The notes beneath the pieces were generated by a model. That model did no database searches. It was not told the origin of the DNA and saw only the letters and a list, made by a program, of their open reading frames with translations. Shown here piece by piece: positions 26,638 through 34,006 of a DNA stretch of 64,000 bases (position 1 is the first letter of the stretch; each line of letters opens with the position of its first letter). This DNA comes from Oceanobacillus jeddahensis. GTDB taxonomy: Bacteria; Bacillota; Bacilli; Bacillales; Amphibacillaceae. The stretch is from positions 326,889-390,888 of the forward strand of contig NZ_CCDM010000004.1 in assembly GCF_000750635.1 (NCBI RefSeq), written 5' to 3'. The position numbers and the translations under genes were made by a program.

Positions 26638-27429
26638 ATGAGTATATTTTCAAAAGATGCATTAGCAGATAAATCGATTATCGTAACTGGTGCTTCTGGA
26701 GGAATAGGCAAAGCAGTTGTTCATACATTAGTAAATATGGGAGCAAATGTTACAGCAAGTGGACGTAACGTGGATAAACTGGATTATCTAAAAGAAATAG
26801 AAACTGGTTCTATTCAATTTGTTCAGGCTGATATTCGAAAGCCTGATGAACGTGAACATCTCGTTGAAAAAGCATTGGAAGCAAACGGCTCTCTATATGG
26901 ATTAGTAAATGCGGCAGCAGCTTCAGGATCTTTTGGCGGTGATCATTTAGAGACCATTGAAGAAGACCAGCTTACAAATATCATGGAGACTAACTGGTCA
27001 GCAACTGTCTTACTCACTCAATTGGCATATAAAAAAATAGCCTTACAACGTGAAGGTGCTATTATAAATATTTCTTCCCTTTCCGGTATCCGCGGAGTGA
27101 AAGGAAATATTCCTTATTCCAGCAGTAAGTTTGCTTTAATTGGCTTTACTCAATCACTCGCTGTTGAAGCCATTGAGCATGGGGTAAGAGTAAATGCGAT
27201 ATGCCCGGGATATGTTGACACAGAAATGGGTTACCATGCTATCCTTTCCCAAGCTAATGCTGCCGGCAGGTCCTACGAAGAACAATTGAAGCTTATTGAA
27301 GAGCAAATTCCATCTGGCCATATAACACAGCCGGCGGAAGTTGCTAATATAACTGCTTTTTTATTAACAGATGCTACCCGCAACATCGTCGGAGAATCTG
27401 TGAAAATGAGCGGTGGGGTTTATATGTAA
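26638..27429 (+). CDS. Short-chain dehydrogenase/reductase
   Basis: A 263-residue classical SDR: TGASGGIGKAV binds the dinucleotide, followed by the VNAAAASG loop (the usual NNAG is VNAA here), the catalytic Ser in NISSLSGIRG and the YSSSK Tyr/Lys pair. It is the last gene of the operon, 35 bp after the ATPase and with its own AAGGAGG. It may oxidise a 3-hydroxyacyl or alicyclic alcohol intermediate. A dispersed repeat copy lies between its stop codon and the operon terminator. Confidence 0.9.
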   Translation: MSIFSKDALADKSIIVTGASGGIGKAVVHTLVNMGANVTASGRNVDKLDYLKEIETGSIQFVQADIRKPDEREHLVEKALEANGSLYGLVNAAAASGSFGGDHLETIEEDQLTNIMETNWSATVLLTQLAYKKIALQREGAIINISSLSGIRGVKGNIPYSSSKFALIGFTQSLAVEAIEHGVRVNAICPGYVDTEMGYHAILSQANAAGRSYEEQLKLIEEQIPSGHITQPAEVANITAFLLTDATRNIVGESVKMSGGVYM

Positions 27430-27445
27430 CAGCCCCACACCCGCT

Positions 27446-27770
27446 ATAAAACGAAACTTCACTCAGTGGGAGTTTTCGACGCACAACTCTTTACGATGGG
27501 ACGAGTAACCGCAAAAGCTCTTCGGTGGGACGAGTAATCCCAGTCCCAGGACGTGCTAGTGTAGACGTTGCGACAATGGTTTTCGATGGGACGAGTAATC
27601 GCAGTCCCAGCCCCAACCCCAGGAGGTCGCGAACTTAGTCTGCCGTTCTTCTCCCACTGAGTTAGCCTAAGTGATTCAGGGAGGTAGCTCACCTGATCTC
27701 CCGCCTAAATAAGTTTATTTTTACGCTTTATTTTGAGACGGGAGTTTTACGGACGGTTCTCCGTGATAAA
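27446..27770 (+). repeat. Dispersed structured repeat, copy B (325 bp)
   Basis: This is the longest copy. ATAAA occurs at both edges (27446 and 27766). After CGAAACTTCACTCAGTGGGAG come three copies of a short module with TGGGACGAGTAA (27497, 27526, 27587), then GTGATTCAGGGAGG and the large stem CTCCCGCC/GACGGGAG. Two of the modules (27526-27548, 27587-27609) can close a TGGGAC/GTCCCA hairpin. It sits between the SDR stop codon and the operon terminator. Confidence 0.85.
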
Positions 27771-27774
27771 CTTA

Positions 27775-27822
27775 AAAATCATCCTTGCGTTACATCACCT
27801 GAGATGCAGCAAGGATGATTTT
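27775..27822 (+). terminator. Terminator of the import/CoA operon
   Basis: AAAATCATCCTTGC (27775-27788) and GCAAGGATGATTTT (27809-27822) form a perfect 14-bp stem followed by a T-run. The repeat copy just upstream separates it from the last gene by 345 bp. Confidence 0.9.
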
Positions 27823-27896
27823 TTTATATTCATCGCTATCCAATTATCTGCTTTCCATCTTTATTTCTTAGATAACATGACGTACGAAATTATTTG

Positions 27897-28115
27897 TCAC
27901 GCTTTATGATTTCTTTTTCTAGCAAAATAGAGAAATATTAATTGACCTATCAGCACAAAGATAAAAAATGCCCCTAACACAATAAATGCAATTAATCTTA
28001 ACTCTGGGGTCTGTACTACTCCGGCTCCATCCACATTTCGAACACTAATCACAATGGAAGCCGCTGCAAATAATAGTAACCAAATTATATTTGTGATCCA
28101 CCACAGTTTCATCAT
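27897..28115 (-). CDS. Small two-helix membrane protein
   Basis: A protein of about 72 residues with two membrane helices (about 6-26 and 42-64) and a basic tail RKRNHKA. It resembles the short DUF3923-type membrane proteins of Bacillaceae, which I recall only approximately. ATG at 28115, 6 nt after AGGTG, is chosen; a GTG at 28124 lies in the ribosome binding site itself. The function is unknown. Similar two-helix proteins occur at 33666-33902 and 55746-55973. Confidence 0.65.
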   Translation of the reverse strand: MMKLWWITNIIWLLLFAAASIVISVRNVDGAGVVQTPELRLIAFIVLGAFFIFVLIGQLIFLYFARKRNHKA

Positions 28116-28181
28116 CCATATCACCTATTCCATTTCATACTTAAATCTGCCCTGTAACTATGTAAAATAACCCGTTCCCTT

Positions 28182-28635
28182 TTATTTGTAAAGTTCTTTA
28201 GAAGAAACCCACTCCATAAATTGTGCGTATGGGTAATAGGTTGTTCCGTTCAGCTCTACCTTGGGAGCATCCGGATATTTTCTTAATAAGTCTTCTATCT
28301 CATCTTTATTTAAATTAACATAAAACTCCAGATCACTCTTTTTGATAAAGGTATTATAGTGTTTATTGGTTTCTGGCCGGCTAAAATGCTGCAGACCTTT
28401 TCCGATAAAACGAAACTTCACTCAGTGGGAGTTTTCGTTCTTCTCCCACTGAGTGTTAGTTGAGTGATTCAGGGAGGTAGCGTCCGTTATCTCCCGCCTA
28501 AATATATTTATTTTTACGCTTTATTTTGAGGCGGGAGGTTTACGGACGGTTCTCCGTGATAAAATATCCCATCGATGCTAACCCGATAGCCAGCATAAAG
28601 AAACCAAAACCTAAACCTGACAGCTCTATTTCCAT
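28182..28635 (-). pseudogene. Small membrane protein gene split by a dispersed repeat
   Basis: The N-terminal 24 codons (MEIELSGLGFGFFMLAIGLA..., ATG at 28635 after GGGAGAG) and the C-terminal part (GKGLQHFSRPETNKHYNTF to KELYK, stop at 28182) lie on either side of repeat copy C. Removing 154 bp (28411-28564) joins them in frame as ...MGYF-IGKGL... and yields one protein of 99 residues: a single membrane helix and a soluble domain of about 65 residues. Any translation of the C-terminal part alone would start inside the repeat and is unlikely. I do not recognise the family. Confidence 0.85.
28404..28564 (+). repeat. Dispersed structured repeat, copy C (161 bp, 7-bp direct repeats)
   Basis: The copy is bordered by GATAAAA at 28404-28410 and 28558-28564. 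Internally, CACTCAGTGGGAG and CTCCCACTGAGTG form a perfect 13-bp stem; a second large stem pairs CGTCCGT/ACGGACG and CTCCCGCCT/AGGCGGGAG around a T-rich loop. It lacks the internal TGGGAC modules of copies B and D. It interrupts a small gene. Confidence 0.9.
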
Positions 28636-28663
28636 TTCATTCTCTCCCAACTTTTTTTCAAAT

Positions 28664-29128
28664 CTACTGTGATTCTCCCTGGTCTTGCAAACAAGCATCG
28701 ATCAGCGGAAAGGCATCTTCATTTAAGAACAACTTTATTAATAGGATTTTTGTTTGTTCCCCGCCGCTTAAAACATGGAAGTTCCTGTCTAAAACTTCCG
28801 CAGGCAATTCCATATAAGACAACTCCAGTTCTAGTTCCCAACGCTCTATCATCGGGTTTTCTTTCCGTAATATTTCTTCTGCAGTAAGCTCGATACCTGT
28901 TTCGGGATATACTGGGAAGTACTTAAAAGTAAGTGAAGACTGTATGGTGCCTTTATAATCCAGTTCACCTAACAGGATTTTGAGTAAAGTTGTTTTTCCA
29001 CGACCATTTCTTCCCAGCAATCCTAACTTCCAATTTTCATTGATATTCACTGTTATGTTTTCGAATAAAGGGTGTATCATAGACGGATATTTAAATGTCA
29101 TATTGCTGATAAGAATATTTCCTGCCAT
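28664..29128 (-). pseudogene. Truncated ABC-F (Lsa/Vga-like) ribosome-protection gene
   Basis: ATG at 29128 after GAGGTGACTGAT. About 145 residues match the first ATPase domain of Lsa-type ABC-F proteins: ISNMTFKYPS, NWKLGLLGRNGRGKTTLLK (Walker A) and LSGGEQTKILL (signature). The frame runs into FPLID, where relatives continue with EPTNHLD, but here it reads ACLQDQGESQ and stops. The remaining two thirds, including the linker and second domain needed to push drugs off the ribosome, are absent, and the next gene begins 29 bp later. A deletion is the likely cause. Confidence 0.8.
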
Positions 29129-29335
29129 ATCAGTCACCTCTTTCAAAGCCTTTATTACGCTTCAACTGCAGGTTATTTTTAAGAAATTGAAGCGGCTATA
29201 GTTCTTGCGGTTTACATCTGTTCCCCTGTTTTCAAATAGAGAACAATACGTTCTGCGCTCACTGTCTCCGCCCTCGATGTATGTATTCTATTTATTCTGC
29301 AAAAATCCTGCAATTTGACTGTTAACCAGTAAAAA

Positions 29336-29401
29336 CTAACTATCTTCTACTGAAATATTCTCATCTAAGCACAGGCGATGTTCTTTTTTCTGTCTATTCA
29401 T
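29336..29401 (-). CDS. Possible 21-residue leader peptide upstream of the ABC-F remnant
   Basis: A small ORF (MNRQKKEHRLC...) starts 4 nt after GGAGAAG, about 270 bp ahead of the truncated ABC-F gene. Lsa/Vga-type genes are often controlled by ribosome stalling on such leaders. A CGCTTCAA/TTGAAGCG stem lies just before the gene. Support is weak because the gene it would control is dead. Confidence 0.25.
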   Translation of the reverse strand: MNRQKKEHRLCLDENISVEDS

Positions 29402-29425
29402 TTTTCTTCTCCATTATTTCGCCAC

Positions 29426-30160
29426 CTACCGCAAATATCCTCCATTATTTAAATCCAACGTAGCTCCGGTATAATGTTTGGATCTATCTGATAGTAAGAA
29501 TATGACTGTTTCAGCAACGTCTTTAGCAGTTACGGGCGTATCAATCAATTCGTTATGTAAGTATTCTGCTTTTCTCCACGAAGGAATTACCTCCATCATC
29601 GAGGTATCTACCATTGTCGGAGCCACAGCATTCACTCGAATATATGGAGAAAAATTCATTGCACAGCTTTTTGTCAACCCTAATATAGCAGCTTTCGAAG
29701 TTCCGTAAATGGCATCTGAGCTTCCTTCCATCCCTGCCACAGAAGACATATTGACAATTACTCCCGGCTGCTTATTCTGAAGCAGCTTTTCTCCAAACAG
29801 CTTGGAAAAATAGATCGCTCCTTTTACATTAACATCCAGCACCTTATCCATTTCATCAATTTGATAGTCTCCTATATTTTTTGCTAAATAAATGCCAGCA
29901 TTATTCACCAGCCCATCAAACCGGGAATGTTCTTTATCTACATATTGAAAAAATGCAGATACTTCTTCATAATTGCTTATGTCTAAAGGATAGGTAACTA
30001 ATCTGTCCGGGGAAGCAATTGTCTGCTGTAAATGGACCAGCCCCTCTTTATTTACGTCACATGCTATGACGGTCGCTTCTTCCTCTATACATTTTTGAAC
30101 AACTTCTTTTCCAATTCCAGAAGCGGCACCTGTTATAATTATCGTCTTATTTTGAAGCAT
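29426..30160 (-). CDS. Short-chain dehydrogenase/reductase
   Basis: A 244-residue classical SDR: TGAASGIGKEV (residues 10-20), DVNKEGL (Asp selecting NAD), LVNNAGIYLAKN, the catalytic VNMSSVAGMEG Ser and YGTSK. The C-terminus LDLNNGGYLR is typical of FabG-like enzymes. The ATG follows AAAGGAGATTTAAC. It is transcribed alone. The substrate is unknown. Confidence 0.88.
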   Translation of the reverse strand: MLQNKTIIITGAASGIGKEVVQKCIEEEATVIACDVNKEGLVHLQQTIASPDRLVTYPLDISNYEEVSAFFQYVDKEHSRFDGLVNNAGIYLAKNIGDYQIDEMDKVLDVNVKGAIYFSKLFGEKLLQNKQPGVIVNMSSVAGMEGSSDAIYGTSKAAILGLTKSCAMNFSPYIRVNAVAPTMVDTSMMEVIPSWRKAEYLHNELIDTPVTAKDVAETVIFLLSDRSKHYTGATLDLNNGGYLR

Positions 30161-30266
30161 GTTAAATCTCCTTTGAAAGTATATAATTTTCTGATATATA
30201 ATCGGATGGTTCTCTTTTCAACATTCCTTATTCCATTCCTACTCTTACAAGACGATTATATCCTAT

Positions 30267-30452
30267 TTAGATTATGTCAATAACCCACCTCCATAAACCT
30301 CTTAATGACCAGAAAATAAGACGGATTGGAAATATTAAAACTTCAGGAATCCAGAATAAGATATCTATTAATAAATCGCCCTTTGTATAATGCTCCTTTC
30401 TCTTCCTGCTTTTTCTTGTTTTTGATTTCTTCTTTCTCCACCAGTCATTCAT
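30267..30452 (-). CDS. Small basic membrane-associated protein
   Basis: About 61 residues: a strongly basic N-terminal half (RKKKSKTRKSRKRKEH) and one or two hydrophobic, Trp-rich stretches (IDILFWIPEVLIFPIRLIFW). The ATG at 30452 lies after GAGAGGGG; an in-frame GTG at 30479 is an alternative. I do not know the family. A membrane-bound DNA- or RNA-contacting peptide is conceivable but unproven. Confidence 0.5.
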   Translation of the reverse strand: MNDWWRKKKSKTRKSRKRKEHYTKGDLLIDILFWIPEVLIFPIRLIFWSLRGLWRWVIDII

Positions 30453-30658
30453 CCGGTTTATTCCCCTCTCTTTTCTCACTATCTTTATTTACGAATACTG
30501 GATGGTAAAAGTTTCAATTATTCCATTATTTGAAAGGGAAATGATTATCAAAGAAAAATAGATTGGTATCTTCTCATTTTCCCCCTTGCAATTCCTACTA
30601 AATGCAATAAAATTATTAACGAGTAGAAAAATCAAGTTAACTATGTCGGAGGGATAAA

Positions 30659-31927
30659 ATGAGTGAGTTGAAACAGATGGATTACTCTAATCTGCAAAGT
30701 CTTCATCGTAAAGCAAAGGAAGACTTTGATGCGATTAAACAAGAAAATCTATCTTTAGATATGTCCAGAGGAAAACCTAGCGCGGAGCAACTTGAATTAT
30801 CTTTAGGCCTATTAAATACGGTTAATGCTGAAAATATTGGTGATAACTTTTCTGTCTTAAATTATGGTTTGGTAGATGGCATACCTGAAGCAAAAGCGTT
30901 ATTTAAAGAAATATTAGAAGTAAATACAGAGGAAATTTTAATTGGGGGAAACGCCAGTCTCAATTTAATGCATGATATTATTTCCAAAGCCTTAATTAAA
31001 GGCGTTCTTGATAGTGAAACACCTTGGGGCAAACAAGATAAAATTAAATTTATCTGTCCTGTTCCAGGCTATGATCGGCATTTTAAGATTTGTGAACAGT
31101 ACGATATTGAAATGATTTCTGTTGATATGCTTGAAGACGGGCCGGATATGGACAAAGTGGAAGAACTCGTTCGTGATGATGCATCCATCAAAGGAATATG
31201 GTGTGTTCCAAAATATAGTAATCCTGACGGCATTACATGTAGTGATGAAGTAGTGGAACGCCTAGCTAAAATGGAAACAAAAGCACAGGATTTTAAAATA
31301 TTCTGGGATAATGCTTATGTCATTCATGACCTGACTGACAATCCTCCAAGCTTAAAAAATATTTTGGAAGAATGTAAAAAACACGGTAATCCGAACAGAG
31401 TGTTTATGTTTGCATCTACTTCGAAAATTACTTTCCCAGGGTCCGGTGTTGCTGTAGTAGCAGCAAGTAAGGAAAATATTGATTTTATTAAAAGTCAATT
31501 GAGTGTACAGACAATTGGTCCCGATAAAGTAAACCAGCTCCGTCATGTCCGCTTTTTTAAAAACTATGATAACATCCTGGAGCATATGAAAAAGCACGCT
31601 GAAATTATGAAGCCCAAATTTGATGCGGTTTTAAACATCCTGGATTCCAAATTAGGTTCTTATGGTATTGCTACATGGACGGAACCTGAAGGCGGCTATT
31701 TTATTAGCCTGAATACATTAGATGGTTGTGCTGCAGAAGTAGTCAGCCTGGCTGCAGAGGCCGGTGTGAAACTGACAGGTGCCGGAGCAGCCTTTCCATA
31801 TGGAAAAGATCCAAGGGACAAAAACATTCGTATTGCACCATCCTTCCCATCCTTAGCAGAAGTGGAAAAAGCAATAGAGGTTTTAAGTATCTGCATTATT
31901 CTGGTAAGTGTAAATAAATTATTGTAA
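30659..31927 (+). CDS. Class I aminotransferase (subgroup Ic aspartate aminotransferase-like)
   Basis: A 422-residue PLP-dependent aminotransferase. DMSRGKPSAEQL and the GGNASLNLM, CVPKYSNPDGIT, WDNAYVIHDL and STSKITFPGSGV motifs (Lys of STSK forms the Schiff base with PLP) identify the Aminotran_MocR-type subgroup Ic enzymes, found to act on aspartate and related amino acids. The length is normal, and the end AIEVLSICIILVSVNKLL matches the family C-terminus. The ATG lies 7 nt after CGGAGGG. It is a single-gene unit closed by a strong terminator. Confidence 0.9.
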   Translation: MSELKQMDYSNLQSLHRKAKEDFDAIKQENLSLDMSRGKPSAEQLELSLGLLNTVNAENIGDNFSVLNYGLVDGIPEAKALFKEILEVNTEEILIGGNASLNLMHDIISKALIKGVLDSETPWGKQDKIKFICPVPGYDRHFKICEQYDIEMISVDMLEDGPDMDKVEELVRDDASIKGIWCVPKYSNPDGITCSDEVVERLAKMETKAQDFKIFWDNAYVIHDLTDNPPSLKNILEECKKHGNPNRVFMFASTSKITFPGSGVAVVAASKENIDFIKSQLSVQTIGPDKVNQLRHVRFFKNYDNILEHMKKHAEIMKPKFDAVLNILDSKLGSYGIATWTEPEGGYFISLNTLDGCAAEVVSLAAEAGVKLTGAGAAFPYGKDPRDKNIRIAPSFPSLAEVEKAIEVLSICIILVSVNKLL

Positions 31928-31934
31928 AATCCGT

Positions 31935-31973
31935 AAAATGGCATTTGACGAGTCACTCGTCAAATGCCATTTT
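31935..31973 (+). terminator. Terminator of the aminotransferase gene
   Basis: AAAATGGCATTTGACGAG and its exact complement form an 18-bp perfect stem with a 3-nt loop, ending in a T-run. It sits 8 bp after the stop codon. Confidence 0.93.
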
Positions 31974-32178
31974 ATAATATAAACCTTTATCGCCGGCTGC
32001 TCTTCCTGATCATTTTGCCGGTAAATAGCTACAGTATATATAAGAAAGCAATATGACTTTATTCTGTTGGACTGTATGCCTTCTTTGGGGCTAATGTTGT
32101 GCTTTCTTTTTGCATTTTTGCTATTAACTTCGCACAATTGGTCTTATATTGTACAATGCACTATTCAAATTGTTAGCT

Positions 32179-32718
32179 TTATAATCCGAGTCTGGCACCT
32201 ACTTCTGCATACTCTATATCTTTTCTTTCTGCATTCCAATTATCCCCTGTTTGTCCGTCCCATATCGCTCCTGTTTCAACAAAACCGACAGACGCAAACA
32301 ACTTCCGGACGGCTTCGTTTACCATCCAATACGATGTAGCAACTGCATCGGCATTTCCTTGTGGAAACGACTTTATGTAATCAATAACTTTCATCATTGC
32401 TTGTTTGCCAAATCCTTTGCCTTGATGCTTTTTATCAATCATAAAGCGATTAAGTCCATAAGTAGATTTATCTCCATATTTTTCACATAAAAATGCACTT
32501 TCCGCCAGTTCGAAAAATCCAATATCGACATATCCTATGACTTCATCATTGTTGCATATAGCGAAGATCATCGGAGGTTTTTCGTCGTTGAGTATCTTTA
32601 CATAGGCTTTAGCCAAACAATATATGCTGGAATCCACATTTCTTTTCTGCTCGTCTGTTATGCTTAACTTCAACACTGCCTCAAAATTATCGTGGGTAAT
32701 TTTTCTTAATTCAATCAT
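32179..32718 (-). CDS. GNAT-family N-acetyltransferase
   Basis: A 179-residue GNAT enzyme transferring acetyl from acetyl-CoA to an amine. The pantetheine-binding motif A is GLNRFMIDKKHQGKGFGKQAM (Q-x-x-G-x-G, about residues 88-108), followed by the NEAVRKLFASVGFVETG motif B. The layout resembles PaiA/BltD-type spermidine or small-molecule acetylases. The ATG follows TAGGGAAGAAAA. It stands alone, next to the integrative-element remnant. Confidence 0.85.
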   Translation of the reverse strand: MIELRKITHDNFEAVLKLSITDEQKRNVDSSIYCLAKAYVKILNDEKPPMIFAICNNDEVIGYVDIGFFELAESAFLCEKYGDKSTYGLNRFMIDKKHQGKGFGKQAMMKVIDYIKSFPQGNADAVATSYWMVNEAVRKLFASVGFVETGAIWDGQTGDNWNAERKDIEYAEVGARLGL

Positions 32719-32874
32719 TTTTCTTCCCTACTTCCGAAAAATATATTCGCTGCATCTGCCCGTAACGCCGTTCCCGCCCTCAAGGGTAAGGACGAAGCGC
32801 AGCAGCCGGACAGCGTTCCCCGTCCTCCGTGCCTTAACGACACCAGTATAGCATAATAACCCGGATGTTCCCAC
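32719..32874. other. GC-rich foreign segment left of repeat copy D
   Basis: About 32755-32870 is clearly richer in G+C than its surroundings (for example AAGCGCAGCAGCCGGACAGC) and continues, once the repeat is removed, into the integrative-element remnant at 33169. I see no intact gene in it. Confidence 0.5.
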
Positions 32875-33168
32875 ATAAAACGAAACTTCATTCAGTGGGA
32901 GTTTTTCGACGCACAACTCTTTACGATGGGACGAGTAATCGCAGTCCCAGTCCCAGGATGTGCTAGTGCAGACGTTACGACAACGGTTTTCGATGGGGTG
33001 AGTAATCGCAACCCCAGGACGTCGCGAACTTAGTCTGCTTCCTTCATTCTCCCACTGAATTAGCCTAAGTGATTCAGGGAGGTAGCGTCCGTTATCTCCC
33101 GCCTAAATATATTTATTTTTACGCTTTATTTTGTGGCGGGAGTTCTACGGGCGGTTCTCCGTGATAAA
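32875..33168 (+). repeat. Dispersed structured repeat, copy D (294 bp)
   Basis: ATAAA borders both ends (32875 and 33164). Two internal modules form hairpins with an identical 11-nt loop GAGTAATCGCA but different stems: TGGGAC/GTCCCA (32927-32949) and TGGGGT/ACCCCA (32994-33016), a compensatory change. The right part matches copies B and C. It lies inside a mobile-element remnant. Confidence 0.88.
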
Positions 33169-33247
33169 TATTCCAAGCCCTCTGCGGTCTGCTCGCCGCC
33201 GAGGGGCTTTTCATATAGAAAGCCAAAAATACGAAGGAGGTTTTTTC

Positions 33248-33622
33248 ATAGCAGACAAGCAAAACGATTTGAAGCTGATTCGCATGAACGAGGTGGAAGC
33301 CACCGAGATACGCTGGCTGTGGTATCCCTATATCCCCTTTGGGAAAATCGGTATAAATTACAATAGTGTGTTCCGAGGACTTGTAAAGAAGTACAACAAG
33401 GATAATGATAATGAAACAGCATTGCCAAAGGTAGTGACATCACATATCCTAAGACATACATTCTGCACCGATAAAGCCAATGAAGGCATAAATCCAAAAG
33501 CATTGCAATACATCATGGGACACTCCAACATTACAATGACTCTCAACTATTACCCACACGCAACATTCGATTCTGCAAGTGCAAAAATGGAACGATTGGA
33601 AAAAAGAAAGCAACAAGAATAG
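33248..33622 (+). pseudogene. Fused remnant: element AAA-ATPase start joined to Tn1549-type integrase end
   Basis: After AAGGAGGTTTTTTC the frame begins with ATA instead of ATG: ADKQNDLKLIRMNEVEATEIRWLWYPYIPFGKI is the N-terminus of the AAA-type ATPases of Firmicutes integrative elements, cut before its Walker A. It continues in frame into a tyrosine-recombinase C-terminus: HILRHTFCTDKANEG (catalytic H-x-x-R), ALQYIMGHSNITMTLNYYPHATF (H and Tyr nucleophile). The catalytic core is incomplete, so neither protein can work. A deletion of most of an element explains the fusion. Confidence 0.75.
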
Positions 33623-33665
33623 TGGATACAAAAAATATAAAAGGCATGATAATATACATTTTGTC

Positions 33666-33902
33666 CTACAGTGGATGCTTTAAGAATGTGCTGCTCTTCT
33701 TGGTTTGAAAATACATCAACAGACTTAATAAACCAATTACAGCAACCAGAAACAAAAAAGCGATGACCATCGATCCATTTGTTTCTGTTCCAGAAGATAT
33801 CGGGATGGTGACCTCTGTCCTGAACATATCTGCCAGGAATGCGAAAACTTCCAAAAATATAATTGTTATCCATTGAAACAACGTCCAGCGTGATAAAAGC
33901 AT
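33666..33902 (-). CDS. Small two-helix membrane protein
   Basis: A 78-residue protein with two hydrophobic helices (about 8-26 and 45-66) joined by a polar loop with RTEVTIPISSGTETNGS, ending in a basic tail. The ATG lies 8 nt after AAGGAG. The layout resembles the proteins at 27897 and 55746. It has no recognised domain, and its function is unknown. Confidence 0.6.
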   Translation of the reverse strand: MLLSRWTLFQWITIIFLEVFAFLADMFRTEVTIPISSGTETNGSMVIAFLFLVAVIGLLSLLMYFQTKKSSTFLKHPL

Positions 33903-34006
33903 GATTCATACTCCTTATTCGATTTCACCAAAATAACTAAGAGGAAAAGAATTCAAATCTCCTATCTGGTTTCTTCTACAGCCGTCATTTAATACGTATA
34001 ACTGCC

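Noticed and set aside
29240..29256. GAACAATACGTTC as a LexA (SOS) box
   Set aside because: The spacing between GAAC and GTTC is 5 bp instead of the required 4, and it is not placed ahead of a damage-response gene.
27446..33168. Repeat copies as a CRISPR array
   Set aside because: The copies are kilobases apart, differ in length and have no regular spacers or cas genes.
33131..33247. Upstream extension of the fused element gene into the repeat
   Set aside because: The frame is open but begins inside repeat copy D; the real start is the position of the ATA at 33248, behind the ribosome binding site.
33550..33909. A 119-codon minus-strand frame overlapping the small membrane protein gene
   Set aside because: The 78-codon frame (33666-33902) has the ribosome binding site and the membrane helices; the longer one is its out-of-frame shadow.
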